Assembly (NCBI GenBank): GCA_013822685.1
Contig: PNKV01000004.1
Coordinates: 62,001 to 126,000, forward strand
DNA from: Leptothrix sp. (in: b-proteobacteria)
GTDB lineage: Bacteria > Pseudomonadota > Gammaproteobacteria > Burkholderiales > Burkholderiaceae_C
Direction: 5' to 3'
DNA: 64,000 nt
This document shows positions 25,636 through 32,970 of this stretch, one piece after another. A model generated the notes under the pieces. The model was given only the letters and a program-made list of their open reading frames with translations. It ran no database searches and had not been told where the DNA came from. The translations under genes and the position numbers were made by a program. Positions within the stretch are counted from its first letter, which is position 1, and the number at the start of each line of letters is the position of its first letter.

Positions 25636-27791
25636 ACAGGATAGTTTTTGCAGCCGCCTTCGCCATCGGCCTGATGGTCGTGGGCTGGGTGGGCGTCGGG
25701 TTCGTGGGCAGCAGCCCATTGGCCTTGCTGATGACGGTGCTGATTGCTGCGGTGTATGTGCTGGGAGCGTACGAGCTTCGGCAATTCCGCCAGGCCACCG
25801 AGTCCTTGTCTGTGGCGCTGGCCCAGCTGGCGCAACCCGTGTCCGATCTGCGGGCTTGGCTGGCCAGCCTGCACCCCTCTTTGCAGAACGCCGTGCGCCT
25901 GCGGGTGGAGGGCGAGCGGGTGGCTTTGCCGGGCCCGGCCCTGACGCCGTATCTGGTGGGCCTGCTCGTGATGCTGGGCATGCTGGGCACCTTCCTGGGC
26001 ATGGTGGTGACCTTCAAGGGCGCCGTGCTCGCGCTGGAGGGCTCGACCGATCTGCAGGCCATCCGCACGGCCTTGGCGGCCCCCATCAAGGGCTTGGGCT
26101 TGTCGTTTGGCACCTCGGTGGCCGGCGTGGCGGCATCGGCCATGTTGGGCCTGATCTCGGCCATCAGCCGCCGTGAGCGGCTGGAGGTGGCACGGCAACT
26201 GGATGCGCGCATCGCCGCCGAACTGCGGCCCTTCTCGCGCGCCCACCAACGCGAGGAAAGCTTCAAGGCGCTGCAAGTGCAGGCGCACGCGCTGCCCGAG
26301 GTGGTCAAGCAACTGCAAGCCATGATGGACGGGCTGGAACGCCGCAACCTGCAATTGAGCGAGCAGCTGTTGGGCCAGCAGGCCCAGTTCCACCGCGATG
26401 TGACCGCCGCCTACACCGGCCTGGCGGGCGAGGTGGGGCAATCGCTGAAAGACAGCCTGGTGAGCAGCGCCAAGGTGGCCGGCGAGACCATCAAGCCGGT
26501 CGTCGAGGCCGCGATGTCGCAAATCGCGCTGGAGTCCACACGCGCGCACCAGCGCCAGGTCGACGCGGCGCAAACGCAATTGAACGGCCTGTCTGACCAG
26601 TTGGGCGCCACGGCCCGCACCGTGTCCGAGGGCTGGGCCGCCGCCTTGCAAACCCATGCACGTACCAGCGAAGACCTGGTCCAGGGCCTGGACCGTTCGC
26701 TGGCGGCTTTCACGCAGACCTTTGAGCAGCGCTCGGGCGCGCTGCTGGCCACGGTGCAGCAGGCCGCGTCGCAATCGCAAGCCGAGCAGTCGGTGGCCGA
26801 TGGACAGCGCCTGCAGGCCTGGACGGCCGCGCTGGAAGCCATGGCCGCCAAGCTGCAAGGCGAGTGGCAGCACGTGGGGGCGCAAACGCTGGCCCAGCAG
26901 AACGCGGTCTGCCTGACGCTGGAGAAAACCGCCCGCGACATCACCGAGCGCACCAGCGCGCAGGCCGGCCAGACGCTGGACGACGTGGCGCGTTTGCTGA
27001 ACCAATCCGAAGAGCTGGTGCGTTCGCGCATCGCGTCTGAAGCGCAGTGGATGGAGCACCACCGCGAGCGCATGGACCAACTGGCCCAGGTGTGGCGCAC
27101 CGAGCTGGGCGCGTTGCGCGACGACGAGGCTTCGCGCGGCCACGCGGCCGTGGCGCGCCTGGACGAGCTGCAATCGGCGATGGCCCGCCACCTGGCCACC
27201 TTGGGCACGGCCCTGGAGGCCCCCATGACCCGCCTGATGCAGACGGCCTCAGAGGTGCCGCAAGCGGCTGCGCAAGTGATCGCGCAATTGCGCCAGGAGA
27301 TGGCCCAGCTCACCGAGCAGGGCAACCAGGCGCTGGCCGAACGCAATGGCCTGGTCGAGAAGATCACGGTGCTGCTGCAGGGCTTGGGCCAAGCCTCGGG
27401 CCAGCAACGCGAGGCCATCGAGACCTTGGTGACCTCGGCCACCCAGGTGCTGGACCAGGCGAGCAGCCAGTTCGCCCAAGCGCTGCAGGCGCAATCGGGC
27501 CACTCCCTGGACGTGGCCGCGCACCTCACGGGCAGCGCGGTCGAGTTGTCCAGCCTGGGCGAATCCTTTGGGCATGGGGTGCAGCTGTTCAGTGCCAGCA
27601 ACGACAAGCTGCTGGACAGCCTGGCGCGCATCGAAAGCTCGATCAAGCAGTCCACCGCGCGCAGTGATGAACAGCTGGCTTACTACGTGGCGCAAGCCCG
27701 CGAGGTGATTGACCTGAGCATCTCGTCGCAACAAGGCATTGTGGAAGACCTGCGCCGACTGCACCGTGAGGCCGCCGATGCCCGAGCTTGA
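25632..27791 (+). CDS. DUF802 protein: MotA/TolQ/ZorA-like membrane stator with long coiled tail
   Basis: This 719-residue protein has two N-terminal membrane helices (about residues 4-22 and 28-46). A second pair follows at about 105-128, with GMLGTFLGMVVTFKG, and 149-178, with GLSFGTSVAGVAASAMLGL. The GTFLGM and FGTSVAG patterns match the third and fourth helices of the MotA/TolQ/ExbB/ZorA family, which line the ion channel of 5:2 motors. The remaining 520 residues are Gln/Ala-rich and predicted to be coiled coil, as in the long intracellular tail of ZorA. It overlaps both neighbours. Ion-motor function is inferred. Confidence 0.85.
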   Translation: MNRIVFAAAFAIGLMVVGWVGVGFVGSSPLALLMTVLIAAVYVLGAYELRQFRQATESLSVALAQLAQPVSDLRAWLASLHPSLQNAVRLRVEGERVALPGPALTPYLVGLLVMLGMLGTFLGMVVTFKGAVLALEGSTDLQAIRTALAAPIKGLGLSFGTSVAGVAASAMLGLISAISRRERLEVARQLDARIAAELRPFSRAHQREESFKALQVQAHALPEVVKQLQAMMDGLERRNLQLSEQLLGQQAQFHRDVTAAYTGLAGEVGQSLKDSLVSSAKVAGETIKPVVEAAMSQIALESTRAHQRQVDAAQTQLNGLSDQLGATARTVSEGWAAALQTHARTSEDLVQGLDRSLAAFTQTFEQRSGALLATVQQAASQSQAEQSVADGQRLQAWTAALEAMAAKLQGEWQHVGAQTLAQQNAVCLTLEKTARDITERTSAQAGQTLDDVARLLNQSEELVRSRIASEAQWMEHHRERMDQLAQVWRTELGALRDDEASRGHAAVARLDELQSAMARHLATLGTALEAPMTRLMQTASEVPQAAAQVIAQLRQEMAQLTEQGNQALAERNGLVEKITVLLQGLGQASGQQREAIETLVTSATQVLDQASSQFAQALQAQSGHSLDVAAHLTGSAVELSSLGESFGHGVQLFSASNDKLLDSLARIESSIKQSTARSDEQLAYYVAQAREVIDLSISSQQGIVEDLRRLHREAADARA

Positions 27792-28434
27792 CGAGCACGG
27801 CCACGGCATCGAAGACACCGCCCCGGTGTGGGCCGTGTTTGGCGACCTGATGGCGGGGCTGCTGGGCGCCTTCGTGCTGATCTTGGTGGGGGTGCTGGTG
27901 GTCCAGATGGACCTGGTGGCCAATCTGCAATCGGAAGTGCAGAAGCGCCAGGTGGAAGAAAAGCGCCGCATCGCTTTGGAGAAGGCCCTGGCCATTCCCT
28001 TGGCCACGGGGCGCGTCACCTTGAACAACGGGCGCATTGGCATCAGCGGCAGCGTGCTCTTCCCCGTCAACTCCGACCAATTGCGGCCCGAGGGGCGCCA
28101 ACTGCTGAAGGGCCTGGTGCAGCCTTTGCTGGTCTACCTGGGCGAGCGCGACGAGATGCTGATGGTGAGCGGCTTCACCGATGACAAGGGCATCCGCGAC
28201 AGCGCCAGCAAGCGCTTTGCCGACAACCTGGAGCTGTCGGCGCAGCGCGCCTTGACGGTGACGCGCGCGCTGATGGAGGAGGGCATGCCGTCGTCCCGTG
28301 TGTTCGCGGCGGCCTTTGGCCCGGAGCAACCGGTGGCCTCCAACGCGGACGAAAAAGGGCGTGCCTTGAACCGCCGGGTGGAGATGGCGCCGGTGCCCAA
28401 GACTGCCAATGTGAAAGCCACGGCGGCCCCATGA
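27778..28434 (+). CDS. OmpA/MotB-like partner of the DUF802 stator
   Basis: This 218-residue protein has a single membrane helix (about residues 17-40) beginning VFGDLMAGLLGAF. Asp23 falls where the proton-carrying Asp32 of MotB does (ADFMTAMMAFF). After a short coiled linker, residues about 85-205 form an OmpA/MotB peptidoglycan-binding domain with SVLFPVNSDQLRPEGRQLL, GFTDDKG and LSAQRALTVTRALMEEGMP. It starts 14 bases before the end of the DUF802 gene (the ATG at 27778) and overlaps the DUF2894 gene by four bases. Together they look like a MotAB or ZorAB-type ion-driven unit. Confidence 0.88.
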   Translation: MPELDEHGHGIEDTAPVWAVFGDLMAGLLGAFVLILVGVLVVQMDLVANLQSEVQKRQVEEKRRIALEKALAIPLATGRVTLNNGRIGISGSVLFPVNSDQLRPEGRQLLKGLVQPLLVYLGERDEMLMVSGFTDDKGIRDSASKRFADNLELSAQRALTVTRALMEEGMPSSRVFAAAFGPEQPVASNADEKGRALNRRVEMAPVPKTANVKATAAP

Positions 28435-28991
28435 GCAGCGAGCGCTTCGACCCGGTGCGCTTTCATTACCTGGAGGTGCTGTCACGCCGCGTGGACGAGG
28501 CCTCAGGCGAGGTGCGGCGCATCTTGCAAGACAAGCTGGACCGGGCCCGGGCCGACTACGAGCAAGGCCTCGCGCAGGCGCCCCGCGTGGCGGGCAAGCC
28601 ACCCCTGCGCACGCCGCCGAGCGCCACGCCGCTGGCCCAGTTGAACCAGTACATCCGCAGCCTCGCCCACGACTCAGGCGATGCCGAGGCAGGCCAAGGC
28701 CAGGACGCCGTCGACGACATCAAGAGCGCGCGCCGCTTCCGGGACACCTGGTCACGCATTGCCGCTGAAAAGCAGGTGAACGAGGCCTTTGACCGTGGGC
28801 CTGAGAACGCGGGCCCGCTCAATGCGCACATGCTGGTGTTGCACTCGCTGCGCCTGATGCGCGACTTGTCGCCCCACTACCTGCAGCAGTTCATGTCGCA
28901 GGTCGATTCCTTGCTTTGGTTGGACCAGGTGAACCAGAAGTACACACTCACGGACAGCAAGCCCGCGCGGCCCAGCCGGGCCCGCAAGTGA
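28431..28991 (+). CDS. DUF2894 family protein, last gene of the motor-like operon
   Basis: This is a 186-residue cytoplasmic protein of the DUF2894 type. It starts FDPVRFHYLEVLSRRVDEAS, has a Pro-rich middle (about residues 55-70), and ends with the conserved NAHMLVLHSLRLMRDLSPHY LQQF region. There are no membrane segments or known catalytic residues. The ATGA overlap with the OmpA-like gene argues that its product works with the motor pair. A role as cytoplasmic effector, clutch or assembly factor is possible but unproven. Confidence 0.85.
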   Translation: MSSERFDPVRFHYLEVLSRRVDEASGEVRRILQDKLDRARADYEQGLAQAPRVAGKPPLRTPPSATPLAQLNQYIRSLAHDSGDAEAGQGQDAVDDIKSARRFRDTWSRIAAEKQVNEAFDRGPENAGPLNAHMLVLHSLRLMRDLSPHYLQQFMSQVDSLLWLDQVNQKYTLTDSKPARPSRARK

Positions 28992-29028
28992 ACGCCCCGC
29001 AAATTTCATTCAAGAAAGCGAGCCCCTG

Positions 29029-29931
29029 ATGGAACTGAACTTCAACGGCCGAGTGGCCATCGTGACGGGTGCCGGCGGTGGACTGGGGCGCCAGCATGCG
29101 CTGGCCCTGGCGGCGCGGGGCGCCAAGGTGCTGGTCAATGACCTGGGCGACAGCGCGGGGCACTCCGCGGCGGCGCAGCAGGTGGTTGAAGAGATCCAGG
29201 CCGCGGGCGGCGAGGCCATGGCCAATGGCTGCTCGGTCACCGACTTTGCCGCGGTGCAGGCCATGGTGCAGCAGGTGAAGGACGCCTGGGGCCGCGTCGA
29301 CATCCTGATCAACAACGCTGGCATCCTGCGTGACAAATCCTTCGCCAAGCTGGAGGTGGACGACTTCAGGCTGGTGGTCGAGGTTCACCTGATGGGGGCG
29401 GTGCATTGCACCAAGGCGGTGTGGCCCTTGATGAGCGAGCAGAAGTACGGGCGCGTGGTGATGACGACGTCGTCGTCCGGCCTGTACGGCAATTTTGGGC
29501 AGGCCAACTATGGTGCGGCCAAGATGGCGCTGGTTGGCTTGATGCAGACCTTGTCCATCGAAGGCGCCAAGAACGACATCCGCGTGAACTGCCTGGCGCC
29601 GACGGCGGCCACGGCCATGACCGAAGGCCTGTTTCCCCAGGCCATGCTGGATCTGCTGAAGCCCGAGGCCGTGGTGCCCGCGATGCTGGTGCTGGCCCAC
29701 GAGAGCGCGCCGAACCGCACCATCCTGGGCGCGGGGGCGGGCACCTTCGCGGCTGCGCACATTGCCATGACGCCTGGGGTGTACCTGGGCGTGGGCAGCG
29801 ATGTGCCTGAGCAGTTGGCCCAGCACCTGGCCGCCTTGGGGACGTTGGAAGGTGCCACGGTGCCGGGCAGTGGGGCTGATCAGGGGCGCCAGGAACTCAC
29901 GTTGGCCATGGGCAAGGCCAGCGCGCCCTGA
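29029..29931 (+). CDS. Short-chain dehydrogenase/reductase (hydroxyacyl-CoA dehydrogenase-like)
   Basis: This is a 300-residue classical SDR. The NAD(P)-binding TGAGGGLGR lies near residue 14, NNAGILRDKSFAKLEVDDF near 93, the catalytic Ser in TTSSSGLYG near 145, and the YGAAK Tyr/Lys pair near 162. The NDLG at the end of strand 2 and the GILRDKSF context are typical of the (3R)-hydroxyacyl-CoA dehydrogenase part of peroxisomal-type multifunctional enzymes. Bacteria use stand-alone versions in fatty-acid or steroid-side-chain breakdown. It starts 37 bases after the motor operon but is probably functionally separate. Confidence 0.92.
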   Translation: MELNFNGRVAIVTGAGGGLGRQHALALAARGAKVLVNDLGDSAGHSAAAQQVVEEIQAAGGEAMANGCSVTDFAAVQAMVQQVKDAWGRVDILINNAGILRDKSFAKLEVDDFRLVVEVHLMGAVHCTKAVWPLMSEQKYGRVVMTTSSSGLYGNFGQANYGAAKMALVGLMQTLSIEGAKNDIRVNCLAPTAATAMTEGLFPQAMLDLLKPEAVVPAMLVLAHESAPNRTILGAGAGTFAAAHIAMTPGVYLGVGSDVPEQLAQHLAALGTLEGATVPGSGADQGRQELTLAMGKASAP

Positions 29932-30037
29932 TCAGGGCCAAGTTTGTACGGTTTCGTGCATTCACAGGGTTCGTCCGGTGATGGGTGTCCCGGTGTTGGC
30001 TGCGATGATCGGCGTTGCATTCAACAGCAGGTCTCAC

Positions 30038-30772
30038 GTGGCAACACCCGGCACCATCAACGTTGCGGACATTCTCGGCAAGGACGCCTGGTTCAGGGAA
30101 GTGCCTGGCTTGCTTCAATCAGCCCTGCTGGAGATCGGCGTTACACGGCCCCTGCGCACAGGGCAGCGGCTGTTCTCGCGGGGTGATGCCAGCAATGGGG
30201 TGTACGCCTTGCTCGAAGGCCGGCTGGCGGCGCTGGACGTGAACGAGCAGGGAGACGAAGCGATTCAGCTGCACCTGGATCCTGTGTCCTGGTTCGGCGA
30301 ATTTGGTCTGTATGACCGCTTGCCGCGGGCCCACCACATCCGCGCCGAGCAGGCGTCAACGGTGCTGTGGCTCAACGATCAACTGCTCTGGGCGCACCTT
30401 GAACAATGCCCGCAGCATTGGCATCACTTCGGCTTGCTGTTGACGCAGAAGCTGCGGCTGGCGCTGTTCATGCTGAATGGGCGCAAGCTCGATTCCAACG
30501 ACTTGGTCGTGGCGCGGACGCTGCTGCTGATTGCCAAGTCGTATGTGCCTGGCGGCGATGGCCCGGTGAAGTCGCGCGTGACCATCCAGCAGCAAGAGGT
30601 GGCCGACATGCTGGGCATGTCACGTCAAACGGTGAGTCAGGCGCTGCAACGTTTGAAGGCCGAAGGCATCTTGCAAATTGCTTACGGCAAGGTCGAAATA
30701 TTGGACGTGCCCGCGCTGCAAACCAAGGTGCATTACGAGAACTGGTTGCCGGTCATGTCAACCGGTAAATAA
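30038..30772 (+). CDS. Crp/Fnr family transcriptional regulator
   Basis: The product has an N-terminal cyclic-nucleotide-binding-like domain (TRPLRTGQRLFSRGDASNGV, WFGEFGLYDRLPRAHHIRAE) and a C-terminal winged helix with QQQEVADMLGMSRQTVSQAL. There is no Cys cluster, so it is not an oxygen-sensing FNR. The recognition helix reads RQTVSQ, whereas CRP has RETVGR and FNR has VETISR, so its DNA target probably differs from both. I prefer the GTG at 30038, which has AGCAGG six bases upstream. ATGs at 29981 and 30005 in the same frame are alternatives giving up to 263 residues. Confidence 0.88.
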   Translation: MATPGTINVADILGKDAWFREVPGLLQSALLEIGVTRPLRTGQRLFSRGDASNGVYALLEGRLAALDVNEQGDEAIQLHLDPVSWFGEFGLYDRLPRAHHIRAEQASTVLWLNDQLLWAHLEQCPQHWHHFGLLLTQKLRLALFMLNGRKLDSNDLVVARTLLLIAKSYVPGGDGPVKSRVTIQQQEVADMLGMSRQTVSQALQRLKAEGILQIAYGKVEILDVPALQTKVHYENWLPVMSTGK

Positions 30773-30881
30773 AGCGAAAAGTATCAAAGTCAAACTCAAG
30801 TTTCAAAGTGTGCAAGCACGCATGCGACGCTGAAATTCCAACCATACTTCTCGGCCCGATCTTCCCCAAAAGGCCCTTGAG

Positions 30882-32033
30882 ATGGCGGATCAGTTCAGCA
30901 AGCATCGCTTTGAAAGCCTGGAGTGCCTGCGTGGCTACATGGCCTGGTGGGTGGTGGTCACCCATGCCTTGGGATTCACCGGCCTGGAAGCCCAGTTGCC
31001 GCGTTTCACTGGCTTCCTGATGCGCGGTGACCGGGCTGTTCATGTGTTCATCATCCTCAGCGGTTTTGTGATCACGCACCTGGCACTGTCCAGGCGCGAA
31101 GGCTACCCGCAGTACCTCGTTCGGCGGGCGTTCAGGCTGCTGCCGATCTACTACGTGATGCTGGCCGTTGGAATCGTCCTCACCGATCAACAACTGGCCC
31201 TTCATGGCGCGCCCTGGGCCAAGCAGGCCGAGGTGTGGGTGCCCGGATTTCAGGCACAGGCGGATCACTTCTGGACGCACCTGCTTTTGCACATTTCCTT
31301 GCTGCATGGGGCCGTGCCTGACACTTGGCTGCCCTACGCGTCGTGGGCCTTCGTCGGTCCGGCCTGGAGCCTGAGTCTGGAGTGGCAGTTTTACCTGGTG
31401 GCCCCCTTCGTGGTCTGGCTGTTGTGCCGGTCAGCGGCAGTGCGCCTGATAACGTGCGCCGTGTTCGTGGCCGCGTGTGTGGGGTCACGCCACCTGCCCT
31501 TGTTTTGGCGTTTCCAATCCATGCTGCTGCTGGCCATGCCTTTGTTCCTGGTGGGTATGCTCACGCGCTTTTGCTTGCCGCTGCTGTCCAAGGTGAAGCC
31601 CTGGCTGTTGTTGCTGGCTGGGGGTGTGTTGGGGGCTTTGTTGGGCAACACCTACGGGTGCGAAGCCTGGATCTGGACTTTCTTTGTGGTGGCCCTGATG
31701 TTTGAGGGCGCCGCGCCCAAGACGCCGCTGCAAACCGTGATGGCGTTGCTGGCCTGCAACCGCGTGTTCAAGACCTTGGGCCAGGCTTCTTACTCCAGCT
31801 ACCTGGTGCACACGCCCCTGATGGCTTTGACTGTTTGGTTGGGGACCATGGTGGGCGGTGAAAGCAGCCAGGCCTTGACCACCATCTGCGTGCTGGTCGC
31901 GATGGTGCTGTTGGTCCCGGTGAGCCAATGGCTTTACCGCGGGATCGAGGTGCCCTTTGCCAAACGTGGCGCCCGCCTTGCCGACAGCATCGGCCTGCGA
32001 TCAGGCAGTGGGCTGGCCAAGACCGTGAGTTGA
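30882..32033 (+). CDS. Acyltransferase 3 family membrane protein
   Basis: This 383-residue integral membrane protein has about ten helices. Near the N-terminus, SLECLRGYMAWWVVVTHALG holds the Arg and His of the acyltransferase-3 (OafA/NodX) active site. SWAFVGPAWSLSLEWQFYLV, the second signature of the family, lies near residue 160. These enzymes add acetyl or other acyl groups to cell-surface polysaccharides or lipids. No glycan gene cluster surrounds it, so the target cannot be named. The ATG at 30882 follows the Crp/Fnr gene by 109 bases. Confidence 0.92.
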   Translation: MADQFSKHRFESLECLRGYMAWWVVVTHALGFTGLEAQLPRFTGFLMRGDRAVHVFIILSGFVITHLALSRREGYPQYLVRRAFRLLPIYYVMLAVGIVLTDQQLALHGAPWAKQAEVWVPGFQAQADHFWTHLLLHISLLHGAVPDTWLPYASWAFVGPAWSLSLEWQFYLVAPFVVWLLCRSAAVRLITCAVFVAACVGSRHLPLFWRFQSMLLLAMPLFLVGMLTRFCLPLLSKVKPWLLLLAGGVLGALLGNTYGCEAWIWTFFVVALMFEGAAPKTPLQTVMALLACNRVFKTLGQASYSSYLVHTPLMALTVWLGTMVGGESSQALTTICVLVAMVLLVPVSQWLYRGIEVPFAKRGARLADSIGLRSGSGLAKTVS

Positions 32034-32050
32034 CGCCCGAAGGCGTCAAC
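32029..32050. terminator. Hairpin between convergent genes
   Basis: A perfect nine-pair stem with a CGAA loop (32029-32037 with 32042-32050) includes the stop codon of the acyltransferase gene. It lies 15 bases from the end of the convergent small gene. No U run follows on either strand. It may act as a bidirectional 3' hairpin. Confidence 0.5.
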
Positions 32051-32065
32051 CCGGCTGGCTGGAAA

Positions 32066-32419
32066 TTACTCGGTGTGGGCCTTGATGTTGGCCTTGTCTT
32101 CCTTGTAGATCTCCTTGGCTTCTTGCTTGGCGGCCTTGGCGTTGTCCTTGGCTTCGCGCTTGCAATCGCGGACGTCCTTGCTTTCCATGCCCGCGGTCTT
32201 GCAGTCGGCGATCTCCAGGTCCTTGTTGACCTCGGCGATCTCCTTGCGGGCCTTGTACTCAGCCTTGCTTTCGGTCTTGAGGGCGCGCTTTTCCTGCTGC
32301 TGCGGGGTCAGTTCCGTGCGGCTGTTGGTGGGGTCAACCGTGGGGTCGGCGGCCATGGCAGACAGGCTCAGAACGGCGGCGGTGCTGGCGATGAGGGCTT
32401 TGAGGCTGATGGAAGTCAT
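32066..32419 (-). CDS. Small secreted highly charged protein
   Basis: This 117-residue protein has a clear signal peptide (ISLKALIASTAAVLSLSAMA, cut after AMA near residue 23). The mature part is almost entirely Lys, Glu, Asp and Ala, with regular charged repeats (EIAEVNKDLEIADCK, KDNAKAAKQEAKEIYKEDK) and two Cys about 23 residues apart. A periplasmic extended helix is likely. I do not recognise a functional family. GGAGAG precedes the ATG. Confidence 0.75.
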   Translation of the reverse strand: MTSISLKALIASTAAVLSLSAMAADPTVDPTNSRTELTPQQQEKRALKTESKAEYKARKEIAEVNKDLEIADCKTAGMESKDVRDCKREAKDNAKAAKQEAKEIYKEDKANIKAHTE

Positions 32420-32515
32420 GAGAGTGCTCTCCTTAGTGTTCTAGCCGGCGACGCCGGCCTGCCCCTTCTTTGGCAATCGCTGTGCCCGCTGCGCCTCTTG
32501 CCCATGTATGGTCCA

Positions 32516-32542
32516 GATATCAGATATCAGGTATCAGGTATC
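32516..32542. repeat. Tandem 7-bp repeat (GRTATCA, nearly four copies)
   Basis: Three full copies and one six-base copy of the heptamer G(A/G)TATCA follow directly: GATATCA, GATATCA, GGTATCA, GGTATC. They lie 28 bases before the DUF1232 start, so in its leader or promoter. The repeat is AT-rich against a GC-rich background. It may be a binding array or slippage-prone spacer. Confidence 0.75.
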
Positions 32543-32570
32543 TTGGTGCCTCACTCTTTTGCCTTCAACC

Positions 32571-32948
32571 ATGGCACTGCTTGCTTCAGCCAAAGCATGG
32601 GCCCGCACCATCAAACGCGATGTCGTGGCCGTGTACTTTGCCGCCCGTCACCCTGATACGCCGCTGCTTGTGCGCCTGCTGGCCTTGGCCGTGGCGGCCT
32701 ACGCGCTCAGCCCCATTGACCTGATCCCTGATGTCATCCCGGTGCTGGGTTACCTGGATGACTTGCTCATTGTGCCGATCGGCCTGGTCATCGTGCTTCG
32801 TTTGCTGCCGCCTCATGTGCTTGCATCATCTCGGGCGCAGGCGGCAGAGGCACTGAAGCGGCCGCGCAGCATCATCGCCGCCGTGTTCGTCGTGGCCATC
32901 TGGTTGGCCTGCACCGGCGCCTTCGTCTATTGGCTGGCCCGTGCGTGA
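32571..32948 (+). CDS. DUF1232 (YkvA-like) small membrane protein
   Basis: This is a 125-residue protein with the DUF1232 core LALAVAAYALSPIDLIPDVI and VLGYLDDLLIVPIGLVIVLR (residues about 42-85), followed by a final membrane helix near residues 103-122. The family is widespread and of unknown function. The ATG at 32571 is chosen because it begins the conserved part; the frame stays open upstream through a 7-bp repeat. It is convergent with the MFS gene. Confidence 0.88.
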   Translation: MALLASAKAWARTIKRDVVAVYFAARHPDTPLLVRLLALAVAAYALSPIDLIPDVIPVLGYLDDLLIVPIGLVIVLRLLPPHVLASSRAQAAEALKRPRSIIAAVFVVAIWLACTGAFVYWLARA

Positions 32949-32970
32949 AGCCTCGGCATCTTGAACAGCG

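Noticed and set aside
25398..27191. Open frame of 597 codons opposite the DUF802 gene
   Set aside because: It mirrors the Gln/Ala coiled-coil codons of the real gene and gives a His/Gln/Leu-rich product without domains.
24970..28991. Complete Zorya defence system
   Set aside because: The motor pair resembles ZorAB, but no ZorC, ZorD helicase or ZorE nuclease is present, and the flanking genes are DUF3348 and DUF2894. It is reported only as a related motor.
30038..30772. Oxygen-sensing FNR protein that would act on the two FNR-type boxes
   Set aside because: It lacks the N-terminal Cys cluster, and its recognition helix lacks the residues that read TTGAT.
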